Below, piece after piece: positions 7,392 through 14,542 of a stretch of DNA of 58,645 nt. The stretch's first letter is position 1. Every line of letters begins with the position of its first letter. The notes under the pieces were generated by a model. The model saw nothing but the letters and a program-made list of their open reading frames with translations, made no database searches and was not told where the DNA came from. Made by a program: the position numbers and the translations under genes. This DNA is from Lachnospiraceae bacterium (GTDB lineage: Bacteria; Bacillota; Clostridia; Lachnospirales; Lachnospiraceae), in the NCBI GenBank assembly GCA_024697065.1, contig JAILGE010000042.1, positions 1 through 58,645 on the forward strand, in the 5' to 3' direction.

Positions 7392-8720
7392 TCAGTTGAG
7401 CTTTCCTGTAAGGAATTCAACGATCTTATCCTGTATAAGGAATGTTCTTGCGGTTTCTTCCGTAGCACCGTAATCGCGGTAAAAGGATTCCAGATCGCTG
7501 TAACCGTATTCTGTAGCAAGTGCTGTGAGATCCGCATCTGTTACCGTTAATCCGTTGCTCTCTGCTATAGCCTGGTAAAGAACATTGTAACGGGCGCTGT
7601 TAACTGCATCACTCATGGCTGCAGCCTTGAGATCATCCATGCTCTGACCCTGGGCACTGACAAGATCGCTTATGCTCATTCCTGTTGTAGCGGAGATCTG
7701 ATCATAATATTTCAGCTGTGATTCATAAGCTGAAGTGATCACATCTTCAGGACAGGAAGATACATAGAAATCAGTATCAAGGAATGTCATGATTTTGTCG
7801 CTTAACATTGACTCCTTAAGGAAAGAACGGAGTTCGGCAGCAGTAGGATACTGGCCGCCTGTAACTTCATTGGCGATCTGATCGTTCAATTCGGGATAGG
7901 TAACGGTTCCGAGTATCTCATTAACGGTGATCGTAAATACTGCAGTCTTTCCTGCAACTTCGGCATTGTGGTAATCGGCAGGGAAGGTGGTATTGACGTC
8001 CTTGGTCTCTCCCACGCTCATTCCGATCATTCCGTCTTCAAAACCGGGGATAAATCCGCCGCCTCCAACGGTAAGAACCTGACCTTCAGCTGAACCGCCT
8101 TCAAATGCAACACCATCGATCTTGCCAACATAGTTAACGCTGACACTGTCCATGTTCTGAACTGTTGTATGACCTGTATCCTTGGTCTCGGCATAACCTG
8201 AAAGTACCTGTGACTTTATGACAGCTTCAACATCATCATCGGAAACCGAAGCTTCACCGGAAAAGTATTCGGCGTTGTCGTAATTGTGAACGTAAACAGT
8301 TGCTCCGCTTTCGGTTGTCAGTTTGATCATTGTACCGGCAGCAACTTCTGCTTCACACTCTGCCTCTGTGAGATTATTGAAGGAAACTGAATCGGGGATA
8401 GCGGGCATATTTGTCCACAGCTCCGAATTATCGACGGATACGGAAGCCCCGGATACAGCATTTACAGTCTGATCACTGGGAGAAGGGGCATCTTTTTTGG
8501 GATGGTTGATCACTACAGCCACGATGATGAGGATGATCGCTGCGACAGCGATTATAGCCTCAATGATAAGTGATGTAGGAGCAGATTTTTCTCCTCCGTC
8601 TTTGGTCTCCTTCCTGGTTTCTTCTTTTGAATCCTTTTTTGAATCTTTTTCAGTTTCTTTTTTTGTTTCTTCTTTTTCTTTTAATTCTTCTTTTAACTCT
8701 TCTTTCTTTTCTTCGCTCAT
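7392..8720 (-). CDS. Membrane-anchored FKBP-type peptidyl-prolyl isomerase with trigger-factor-like C-terminus
   Basis: A 442-residue protein: Lys/Glu-rich cytosolic N-terminus (1-48), one transmembrane helix (51-71), a spacer containing an AVSGASVSVDN stretch, an FKBP domain (about 190-270, with VNYVGKIDGVAFEGG and GFIPGFEDGMIGM) and a C-terminal helical region like the chaperone arm of trigger factor. It probably acts as an extracytoplasmic foldase for secreted proteins. The ATG is preceded by ACAGGAGGAAAA on the minus strand. It stands alone, with its own promoter and a bidirectional terminator. The domain order matches membrane-bound trigger-factor-like proteins of Lachnospiraceae. Confidence 0.88.
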   Translation of the reverse strand: MSEEKKEELKEELKEKEETKKETEKDSKKDSKEETRKETKDGGEKSAPTSLIIEAIIAVAAIILIIVAVVINHPKKDAPSPSDQTVNAVSGASVSVDNSELWTNMPAIPDSVSFNNLTEAECEAEVAAGTMIKLTTESGATVYVHNYDNAEYFSGEASVSDDDVEAVIKSQVLSGYAETKDTGHTTVQNMDSVSVNYVGKIDGVAFEGGSAEGQVLTVGGGGFIPGFEDGMIGMSVGETKDVNTTFPADYHNAEVAGKTAVFTITVNEILGTVTYPELNDQIANEVTGGQYPTAAELRSFLKESMLSDKIMTFLDTDFYVSSCPEDVITSAYESQLKYYDQISATTGMSISDLVSAQGQSMDDLKAAAMSDAVNSARYNVLYQAIAESNGLTVTDADLTALATEYGYSDLESFYRDYGATEETARTFLIQDKIVEFLTGKLN

Positions 8721-8757
8721 AGTTTTCCTCCTGTATAAATTTACCCACAGATTAAGA

Positions 8758-8788
8758 ATTATACCATAATATATAAGAAAAGTGTCAT
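8758..8788 (-). promoter_or_regulatory. Possible promoter of the FKBP gene
   Basis: On the minus strand, ATGACA is followed after about 19 nt by TATAAT (complement of ATTATA near 8758-8764). The spacer is slightly long; the A/T-rich context and position fit a promoter about 40 nt before the ATG. Confidence 0.4.
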
Positions 8789-8843
8789 TTACAGAGGGAA
8801 GGGGCTTATGCGGACACTTTTGGGATACCCGGGCTGTTTTGAC

Positions 8844-8872
8844 TTGTTTTATTTCTCATACCATGATATGAT
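8844..8872 (+). promoter_or_regulatory. Probable promoter of tRNA-Leu
   Basis: TTGTTT (8844-8849), 17 nt, TATGAT (8867-8872), about 22 nt before the tRNA. An overlapping TTGACT at 8839 is an alternative -35 box with poorer spacing. Confidence 0.5.
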
Positions 8873-8894
8873 AAAGCCTGTTTTGAAAACACAT

Positions 8895-8977
8895 GCCGGC
8901 GTGTCGGAATGGCAGACGAGGCAGACTCAAAATCTGCTGTCAGCAATGGCGTGCGGGTTCAAGTCCCGCCGCCGGCA
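8895..8977 (+). tRNA. tRNA-Leu(CAA)
   Basis: Acceptor GCCGGCG / CGCCGGC, anticodon stem GCAGA / TCTGC with loop CTCAAAA, giving anticodon CAA, plus the long variable arm of class II tRNAs and a GCGGG-TTCAAGT-CCCGC T arm. Discriminator A, no encoded CCA. It marks the left border of the nitrogenase-like island. Confidence 0.95.
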
Positions 8978-8989
8978 TTGAACAAGGGA

Positions 8990-9028
8990 CCGTGGATACG
9001 TTTGAAGGAACGTATTCACGGTTTTTTT
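8990..9028 (+). terminator. Intrinsic terminator after tRNA-Leu (left copy of a duplicated hairpin)
   Basis: CCGTGGATACGTT / AACGTATTCACGG stem with a short GAAGG-containing loop and seven T residues. A near-identical hairpin occurs at 18943-18978, at the other end of the island. Confidence 0.88.
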
Positions 9029-9078
9029 CTTTTAATTGTTCCCTGCGCAACATAAATAAATGATCCGATTGTTTATAG

Positions 9079-9096
9079 TTTGTTATAGCTAACAAA
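9079..9096. promoter_or_regulatory. Palindrome upstream of the island's first gene (candidate operator)
   Basis: TTTGTTA-TAGC-TAACAAA is a perfect 7-bp inverted repeat with a 4-nt centre, the geometry used by many Crp/Fnr-family dimers. It lies 18 nt before the start codon at 9115. The island encodes a Crp/Fnr-family protein, which makes it the natural candidate ligand. Confidence 0.5.
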
Positions 9097-9114
9097 AATA
9101 TGGAGGTTTGGATC

Positions 9115-10041
9115 ATGAATTGCGGATTAGCGGACACTCTGCATTTTACTGCAGAAAATAAAGAGGCAAAATTGCTGGGAAGGGTACCCTGTGTTATCCA
9201 GCTCCCTTTACAGGAGTATTTGGATAAGGAGCTGGGGGACAGAAATATTTACAATATCGCTCTGGCCGAATTTGGAGAGAACTGGCTTTCCGATCTGCTG
9301 GAGAAAAACGATCCGGATGTGATCATAGGCGTAGGGATAGAGGGCATGGTCAACAACGCAGCTCTGAAAAACAAAGGCTATACCTGTGTGAATGGTGATC
9401 TTTTGCAAAACAGGGATTTTATCGATCATGCAGATCCGAAAGGAAATTTTGCCTTGTTTTCCTGCATCCCGCTTGTAATGGTAGCAGACAGATCGCAGGC
9501 AAACGGGAGGAAAATCCCGGAGAAATTTACGGATGTTTTAGCCGAAGAATATACGGACAGTGTGGTATATCCCGATGACGGACATATGCTGGATGGGATA
9601 ATCATGACATACATCCATAAAACAGCGGGTGATGATGGAGTGAAGGCTTTTAAACGAAGTTGTTTTGCCGGAGCACATCCTTCGCAGATGATCAAGCCCG
9701 GCGGCCTGGACAGGAAACCCTTTATCATGCTGATGCCGTGGGTGTTTGCAAAGCTTAAGGCTATGCAGCCGAATATGGAACTTATCTGGCCGGAGGACGG
9801 AGCTCCGATCCTCCCGATAGTAGTGACGGCTAAGGAAAATGATAATGCCCGTGCCATTACGGAAGTTCTGTTCAGAAAGGAAGTGGGGGATATATTTGTT
9901 AAAAACGGGTTCTTCCCGAGTGCTTCCACCGAAACGGATAATAAACTTCCGGGAAAGCTGCAGTTCGTGGGATGGGATTATTTATACAGTGAAAAGCTGC
10001 CGGAAATAATAGCTCATTGTAAAAGTATGATACAGCAGTAA
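9115..10041 (+). CDS. Periplasmic-binding-protein-fold protein without signal peptide (Fe(III)-type, nitrogenase-like island)
   Basis: A 308-residue protein; ATG 9115 follows a TATGGAGG site, whereas the frame opens at 9100. The sequence pattern (two alpha/beta lobes, NPD-type DPDVIIGVGIEGM, a hinge around FALFSCIPLVMVADR, and ICxGAHPSQMIKPGG-like central region) resembles type 2 substrate-binding proteins of the Fe(III) ABC transporter class. There is no signal peptide or lipobox, so it should remain in the cytosol. It is the first gene of a three-gene operon with a HypB/CobW-like GTPase and a soluble ABC ATPase. A cytosolic metal or metal-complex carrier for the nitrogenase-like enzyme is my inference; no ligand can be read from the sequence. 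Confidence 0.6.
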   Translation: MNCGLADTLHFTAENKEAKLLGRVPCVIQLPLQEYLDKELGDRNIYNIALAEFGENWLSDLLEKNDPDVIIGVGIEGMVNNAALKNKGYTCVNGDLLQNRDFIDHADPKGNFALFSCIPLVMVADRSQANGRKIPEKFTDVLAEEYTDSVVYPDDGHMLDGIIMTYIHKTAGDDGVKAFKRSCFAGAHPSQMIKPGGLDRKPFIMLMPWVFAKLKAMQPNMELIWPEDGAPILPIVVTAKENDNARAITEVLFRKEVGDIFVKNGFFPSASTETDNKLPGKLQFVGWDYLYSEKLPEIIAHCKSMIQQ

Positions 10042-10058
10042 GATCCGGAGGGGAAAAA

Positions 10059-10739
10059 ATGAGATTAGTTACATTTGCAGGACCGCCTGCCGGTGGTAAG
10101 ACCACAGTTCTTTGCAAGATAATAAAATGTTTCAAAAATGAAGGTATACCGGTAGGTGCGGTTAAATTTGACTGCCTTCAGACAGAAGATGACAGGATAT
10201 TCGGTGCCATGGGGATACCGTCAAAAAAAGGTCTGTCGGCCGAACTGTGCCCGGATCACTATTTTATCACCAACATCCCCGATGTTTATAACTGGGGACA
10301 GAAAAACGATCTGGAATATCTTTTTACGGAAAGTGCGGGATTGTGTAACCGATGCTCTCCTTACATCAGGAATATACTTTCGATATGCATCATCGATCAG
10401 CTAAGCGGTATTAATTCACCGCAAAAGATAGGACCGCTCCTTAAGCTTGCGGATATGGTACTGATAACCAAGGGAGATATAGTTTCCCAGGCAGAAAGAG
10501 AAGTGTTTTACAGGAGGGTTCAAATGGCAAATCCTCACGGTGAGATCTATTTTGTTAACGGGTTGACCGGACAGGGGATATATGAGATCTGCGAAAGGAT
10601 CAAAGAACTTTCGTCCGAATGTGTTCTTGAGGAGCAGACATTGAGATTTCCGATGCCCATGGCATTGTGTTCTTATTGTCTGGGAGAGACTAAGATCGGA
10701 GAAGAGTATCAGATCGGAAACGTAAAAAAGATAGGATAG
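10059..10739 (+). CDS. HypB/CobW-like P-loop GTPase with two CxxC motifs
   Basis: A 226-residue SIMIBI-class NTPase. Walker A is GPPAGGKTT (8-16), a metallochaperone-like FTESAGLCNRCSPY segment follows, and ITKGDIV occupies the base-recognition (NKxD-like) position. The C-terminal part has CSYCLGETKIGEEYQIGN. The CNRC and CSYC pairs could bind a metal or cluster. Related enzymes (HypB, UreG, CooC, CobW) insert nickel, zinc or cobalt into targets. The ATG follows CCGGAGG. It lies 17 nt after the binding-protein-like gene and 9 nt before the ABC ATPase gene. A role in loading metal for the adjacent nitrogenase-like enzyme is inferred. Confidence 0.72.
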   Translation: MRLVTFAGPPAGGKTTVLCKIIKCFKNEGIPVGAVKFDCLQTEDDRIFGAMGIPSKKGLSAELCPDHYFITNIPDVYNWGQKNDLEYLFTESAGLCNRCSPYIRNILSICIIDQLSGINSPQKIGPLLKLADMVLITKGDIVSQAEREVFYRRVQMANPHGEIYFVNGLTGQGIYEICERIKELSSECVLEEQTLRFPMPMALCSYCLGETKIGEEYQIGNVKKIG

Positions 10740-10748
10740 GAAGTTGTG

Positions 10749-11750
10749 ATGATGAATAAAACGATCAGAGAATTAACGGAACAATATCCATATATAAATA
10801 TTTATCTGGATGATTTTGATATTAACTTTGATGAGAACAGATCTTTTGAAGAGAATCTTAAGCAGCAGCCTGATCATTTTTTTGAACAGCGTAAGATGTC
10901 ATTTAAGGAAGTGCTGGATGAATTTGAGGATTATCTGGATAAAGCAAAAGCTATCCTTGAAGAAAGTATAGAGAATGTAGATGATATCACGATCTATCCG
11001 GGAAAAGGGAAGGATGGGGTTCCCGAACCGTATGAAGAAATAACCGTGCATCCCGGTGAGATCATCGCCATAGTCGGAGAAACCGGAAGCGGGAAGAGCA
11101 GGCTGCTCGAAGATATTGAATGGCAGGCCGAAAAGGACACACCTACAGGCAGAACTGTGATCATCAACGGAATGTCAAAAAAAGAACGGAGAAAAACATC
11201 AGGAAGGCAAAGGCTTATTGCGCAGCTGTCCCAGAATATGAATTTTGTTCTTGATATGAACGTGGATGAATTTCTGAAAATGCATGCCGAATGTTTTGTC
11301 AGTCAGGGAGAAGTTGAAGTACTGGTAAAAAAAGTTTACGAAACTGCCATAAGCCTGTCCGGTGAAGAGTTTTCATTGAATTCATCCATAACAGGTTTAA
11401 GCGGCGGCCAATCCAGAGCCTTGATGATCGCAGACTGTGCTTATATTTCCAGGGCACCAATAGTGCTCATTGATGAGATAGAAAATGCAGGTATCGATAT
11501 ACAAAGAGCCATGAAGATCCTGGTAGGAAGCGAGAAGATCGTATTTATCGCAACCCACGATCCTGTACTGGCTTTGTTTGCCAACAAGCGCATTGTTATC
11601 AGAAATGGTGCTGTCAGCAAGATAATCGAAAGAAATGAAGAGGAAGAGAAGGCTTTGCATGAAGCGGAAAAGCTCTATGGAAGGCTGCTTTATCTCAGGA
11701 ACAGGATAAGATCCGGCGAGAAGATATCACAGTTCGGGGGGATGGCATAG
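10749..11750 (+). CDS. Soluble ABC ATPase with N-terminal helical (DUF1858-like) domain
   Basis: A 333-residue protein with no membrane segment. Residues 1-75 form a helical domain (IRELTEQYPYINIYLDDF...) reminiscent of DUF1858/DUF542-type modules. The ABC domain has Walker A GETGSGKS, Q-loop region, signature LSGGQSRALMIAD, Walker B APIVLIDEIENAG and H-loop IATHD. No permease is encoded next to it, so it probably drives a cytosolic assembly or transfer step. Starts GTG 10746, ATG 10749 and ATG 10752 are all possible; AGGAAG at 10737 suits 10749 or 10752. Its 3' end overlaps the convergent Crp-family gene by 24 nt. Confidence 0.75.
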   Translation: MMNKTIRELTEQYPYINIYLDDFDINFDENRSFEENLKQQPDHFFEQRKMSFKEVLDEFEDYLDKAKAILEESIENVDDITIYPGKGKDGVPEPYEEITVHPGEIIAIVGETGSGKSRLLEDIEWQAEKDTPTGRTVIINGMSKKERRKTSGRQRLIAQLSQNMNFVLDMNVDEFLKMHAECFVSQGEVEVLVKKVYETAISLSGEEFSLNSSITGLSGGQSRALMIADCAYISRAPIVLIDEIENAGIDIQRAMKILVGSEKIVFIATHDPVLALFANKRIVIRNGAVSKIIERNEEEEKALHEAEKLYGRLLYLRNRIRSGEKISQFGGMA

Positions 11751-12398
11751 GGTTACATTATTTCCGTCCATTATGATCATCCCTTCGTCCTGCATACGCC
11801 CAAGCTCACGGCAAACGCTTGAACGTTCTGCACATACGTAGGACGCAAGCTGTTCTCTGTTGAAATTGATCTTAAAGCTGGTACTGTTTGTGCTGGCGGC
11901 GGTTTGGGTGAAAAAAGTCATCAGCTTTTCACGCAGAGTTTTTTGGGTGAGAAGCTGAATTTTTTTATTTAACTGTATGTTGGTGCCTGCCAGTATTCTG
12001 GTTATATTGTTTATGAATTTGATGTGATATGGATTTTTGCCGGGAGACGATAAGATTGAACGAATATCCAGATAAAGGATATCGGTATCGACCGTAGCAA
12101 TAAAATAGGCGAAAGAATTGTGCTGACCCGTTATGGAAAATGCCTGGCCTATCAATTCCCCGGGAAATTCGGATACTACTATTCCTTCACGTCCGACGCT
12201 TGATATCTGGACCACATTGATCTGCCCTGACAATATGATACCCGTGTTTTTTATCGTATCTCCGGGACCGTATATTTCTTCGCCTTTTCGATAACTTCTT
12301 TCGAAATATCCGTATTCATTCAAAAAAGCGCTGATCTCACCGGGAGAGAAATCGCTAAACAGTTCGGATTTTAACAGATTTTGTATGGTCTTACTCAT
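11727..12398 (-). CDS. Crp/Fnr-family transcriptional regulator
   Basis: A 223-residue protein with an N-terminal cyclic-nucleotide-type beta-barrel (about 20-120) and a C-terminal winged helix (FNREQLASYVCAERSSVCREL as recognition region). The N-terminal cysteine cluster of Fnr is absent, so direct [4Fe-4S] oxygen sensing is unlikely; the effector is unknown. It is divergent from the nifH-like gene and convergent with the ABC ATPase gene, so it is the likely local regulator. Its leader is odd: the SD-like GGAAG is separated from the ATG by a GTTGCC-AC-GGCAAC hairpin and a T run. Confidence 0.85.
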   Translation of the reverse strand: MSKTIQNLLKSELFSDFSPGEISAFLNEYGYFERSYRKGEEIYGPGDTIKNTGIILSGQINVVQISSVGREGIVVSEFPGELIGQAFSITGQHNSFAYFIATVDTDILYLDIRSILSSPGKNPYHIKFINNITRILAGTNIQLNKKIQLLTQKTLREKLMTFFTQTAASTNSTSFKINFNREQLASYVCAERSSVCRELGRMQDEGMIIMDGNNVTLCHPPEL

Positions 12399-12411
12399 TT
12401 TACAAAAAAAT

Positions 12412-12425
12412 GTTGCCGTGGCAAC
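12412..12425. promoter_or_regulatory. Palindrome in the crp-family leader (autoregulatory site or attenuator)
   Basis: GTTGCC-GT-GGCAAC, a perfect inverted repeat 14 nt from the regulator's start codon. On the minus strand it is followed by ATTTTTTTG, so it could also act as a short terminator/attenuator in the regulator's own mRNA. Confidence 0.45.
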
Positions 12426-12459
12426 TTCCTTTTTCAGTTTTTTTATATATAGTAGTCAA

Positions 12460-12477
12460 GGTTAGAAACAACTAACC
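12460..12477. promoter_or_regulatory. Inverted repeat GGTTAG-N6-CTAACC upstream of the nifH-like gene
   Basis: Perfect 6-bp arms with a 6-nt centre, the spacing of Crp-type operators. It lies between the divergent regulator and nifH-like genes, 62 nt before the latter's start codon. Confidence 0.5.
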
Positions 12478-12508
12478 CGAATACGATATATCATACATTG
12501 GATTCGGG
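12476..12508 (+). promoter_or_regulatory. Hairpin CCCGAAT / ATTCGGG in the nifH-like leader
   Basis: 7-bp arms with 19-nt loop, overlapping the end of the GGTTAG repeat and ending about 30 nt before the ATG. It may be an mRNA 5' structure or a second protein site; no T run follows. Confidence 0.35.
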
Positions 12509-12538
12509 AATAAAACAAGTGACAAAGGAAATCGATTT

Positions 12539-13300
12539 ATGATCAAGATTGCGGTTTACGGGAAAGGCGGCATCGGTAAGTCAACAACGACATCAAACCT
12601 TGCTGCGGCATTGTCCCGAAAGTACAAAGTGATGCAGATCGGATGTGATCCCAAGGCGGATTCCACCAAGAATCTGATGGGTGGGCGGAGAACATCCACC
12701 GTTCTCGGAACGATCAAAGAAAAGGGTGAAGACATAGAACTGGAGGATATTGTTCATATCGGATATAACGGTGTGCTTTGCGTCGAAGCCGGTGGCCCTA
12801 CACCCGGGATCGGCTGTGCGGGACTGGGGATCATTTCCGCATTTCAAAAGCTTGATGAGCTGGGAGCATTTGAAACCTACAAGCCGGATATAGTTTTATA
12901 TGACGTACTCGGGGATGTGGTATGCGGTGGATTTGCAATGCCCATAAGAGACGGATATGCGGAACATATCTTTATTGTCACATCAGGCGAAATGATGGCG
13001 TTATTTGCCGCAGACAATATAAACAGAGCTGTAAATAACTTTAAAGACAGAGGATATGCGAGAGTACGTGGAATAGTCTTGAATGAAAGACTTGTGGAAA
13101 ATGAGGAACAGTTAGTCTCGAAGTTTGCAAAAGAAAATGATCTGAATGTGATACAGACTATCCACAGAAGCAGGATGGTCCAGTTAGCGGAAGATGACGG
13201 AATGACTGTTGTGGAAAAATTTCCTGATTCAGACATAGCACAGGATTACATCACTCTTGCCGAAAAGATGGTGGAGATCTGTTCTGCGGGGGTGGCGTAA
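12539..13300 (+). CDS. NifH-like ATP-dependent reductase component (nitrogenase-like, not diazotrophic)
   Basis: A 253-residue NifH/BchL/CfbC-family iron protein, expected to be a homodimer bridging one [4Fe-4S] cluster and passing electrons to the component-1 proteins with ATP hydrolysis. Walker A is [10 protein letters not shown] (8-17); switch I/II aspartates lie in [10 protein letters not shown] and VLYDVLGDV. Both cluster cysteines are present, Cys93 (GIGCAGLGI) and Cys129 ([12 protein letters not shown]). In nitrogenase NifH the residue after CAG is Arg100, the ADP-ribosylation site; here it is Leu. The ATG follows AAAGGAAA. The two component-1 genes follow with 0 and 1-nt contacts, so all three are co-translated. 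Absence of nifB/E/N argues against nitrogen fixation. Confidence 0.9.
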   Translation: MIKIAVYGKGGIGKSTTTSNLAAALSRKYKVMQIGCDPKADSTKNLMGGRRTSTVLGTIKEKGEDIELEDIVHIGYNGVLCVEAGGPTPGIGCAGLGIISAFQKLDELGAFETYKPDIVLYDVLGDVVCGGFAMPIRDGYAEHIFIVTSGEMMALFAADNINRAVNNFKDRGYARVRGIVLNERLVENEEQLVSKFAKENDLNVIQTIHRSRMVQLAEDDGMTVVEKFPDSDIAQDYITLAEKMVEICSAGVA

Positions 13301-14542
13301 ATGAAGTTTGAAGGAAACCTTTGTTATTGTTCACCGGCTCACGGCGGGTGGGGAATAATAAGAGTTGCGGCTATGATACCGGAGAGCTATCTGCTTTTTG
13401 TCTGCCCTGCGGCATGCTTCAGACATGGTGCCCTTGGCGCGATACAGCACGGTTATAAGAACAGGATATCTTATCTCTACATAAGTCAGGAAGATATCGT
13501 TGAAGGATATGACGCACTGATCGAAGAAGGGATAGATGAATTATTAAAAAGGACAAAGGAACATATCCGGTTGTTATTTGTATATGTTTCGTGTCTTGAC
13601 GATTTCATAGGTACGGATCTTGATGCAGTGCTTGAAAAAGCAGGAAGGAAATATCCGGAGGTGGTTTTCAGACCCGGACATATGAACCCCATAGCATCGA
13701 GTACTAAGCTGCCTCCTGCTGTTACCACCTTTGATTCCATGCTTGCCGCTTTGCCGGTGCATGAAAAGACGGATGAAAATGTTTCTTTATACGGAAATTT
13801 CGTGGGAATCCCTGAAGACAATGAGCTGATAAAGGTTCTGAATAATGCCGGAAAAAAGGTAAGACAGATCAGCAACTGCGGTTCTTTTGACGAATACCGT
13901 GAAATGTCTTTATCAGAATACGGGATCATCTTAAAGCCTCTTGCGGCGATGGGAGTTTCGAATCTGGAAAAGAAGACCGGAGCGGTACACGTTACTATGT
14001 ACGCGTCTTATGACATCGATACCGTAAAAAATGATTATTCCGGGATCGAAAAGATGCTGGGGATAAGTATCATTCCGGAAATCGGATCTGCGGAGGAAGC
14101 AGCACGCAGTGCGATTGAAAAAGCAAAAGAAGCTGTCGGTGATCTGCCGGTTTATGTATCTGACAGTGCAACCATATTTCCGTGCCGCTTAGCGTTAACT
14201 CTTTTAAGATACGGCTTCAATGTAAAACGGATCTATGCCGTGGATCTGGTCAATCCCGATCAGGATGCGATTAAAGCACTTCAGGAAAACTATCCCGAGG
14301 TGGAAATAATACAGGCGGATCATCCGAAAATGAATATACGTGAAAAAAACGAGAGTTACGCCTTATCCATTGGCGAAGAAGCTGCCTACCTGTCCAACAG
14401 CAGATTCGTTGCCGATATTTCCGCAGATGAAGGGATGCTTGGATTCCAGGGAATAAAGATCCTGATGGATACTCTGGCAGAGTCGGTTAAGGAGAAAGCG
14501 GATATCAGAAAGCTTATTGAAGAGTACGGAGGTATTGTGTGA
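13301..14542 (+). CDS. Nitrogenase component-1-like subunit A (NifD/K/CfbD-like)
   Basis: A 413-residue protein of the nitrogenase component-1 superfamily, shorter than NifD/NifK (about 480-520) and closer to the group IV proteins. Cysteines sit at the P-cluster-like positions: Cys8/Cys10 (LCYCSPAHGGWG), Cys35/Cys39 (CPAACFRHG) and Cys98 (YVSCLDDFIGTD). The C-terminal Rossmann-like part follows. It starts immediately after the nifH-like stop codon. It likely pairs with the next gene product to form a heterotetramer that receives electrons from the NifH-like protein. Substrate unknown; CfbD (nickel-tetrapyrrole cyclization) and MarD/MarK (methylthio-alkane reduction) are characterised relatives. 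Confidence 0.85.
   Translation: MKFEGNLCYCSPAHGGWGIIRVAAMIPESYLLFVCPAACFRHGALGAIQHGYKNRISYLYISQEDIVEGYDALIEEGIDELLKRTKEHIRLLFVYVSCLDDFIGTDLDAVLEKAGRKYPEVVFRPGHMNPIASSTKLPPAVTTFDSMLAALPVHEKTDENVSLYGNFVGIPEDNELIKVLNNAGKKVRQISNCGSFDEYREMSLSEYGIILKPLAAMGVSNLEKKTGAVHVTMYASYDIDTVKNDYSGIEKMLGISIIPEIGSAEEAARSAIEKAKEAVGDLPVYVSDSATIFPCRLALTLLRYGFNVKRIYAVDLVNPDQDAIKALQENYPEVEIIQADHPKMNIREKNESYALSIGEEAAYLSNSRFVADISADEGMLGFQGIKILMDTLAESVKEKADIRKLIEEYGGIV

Noticed and set aside
8895-9028. tRNA-Leu as attachment site of an integrative element
   Set aside because: No integrase and no duplicate of the tRNA 3' end at the right border; only the terminator hairpin is duplicated, so a simple tRNA att site is not supported.
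11727-12398. Fnr-type oxygen sensor
   Set aside because: The N-terminal Cys cluster needed for the [4Fe-4S] sensor is not present; only the general Crp/Fnr fold can be claimed.
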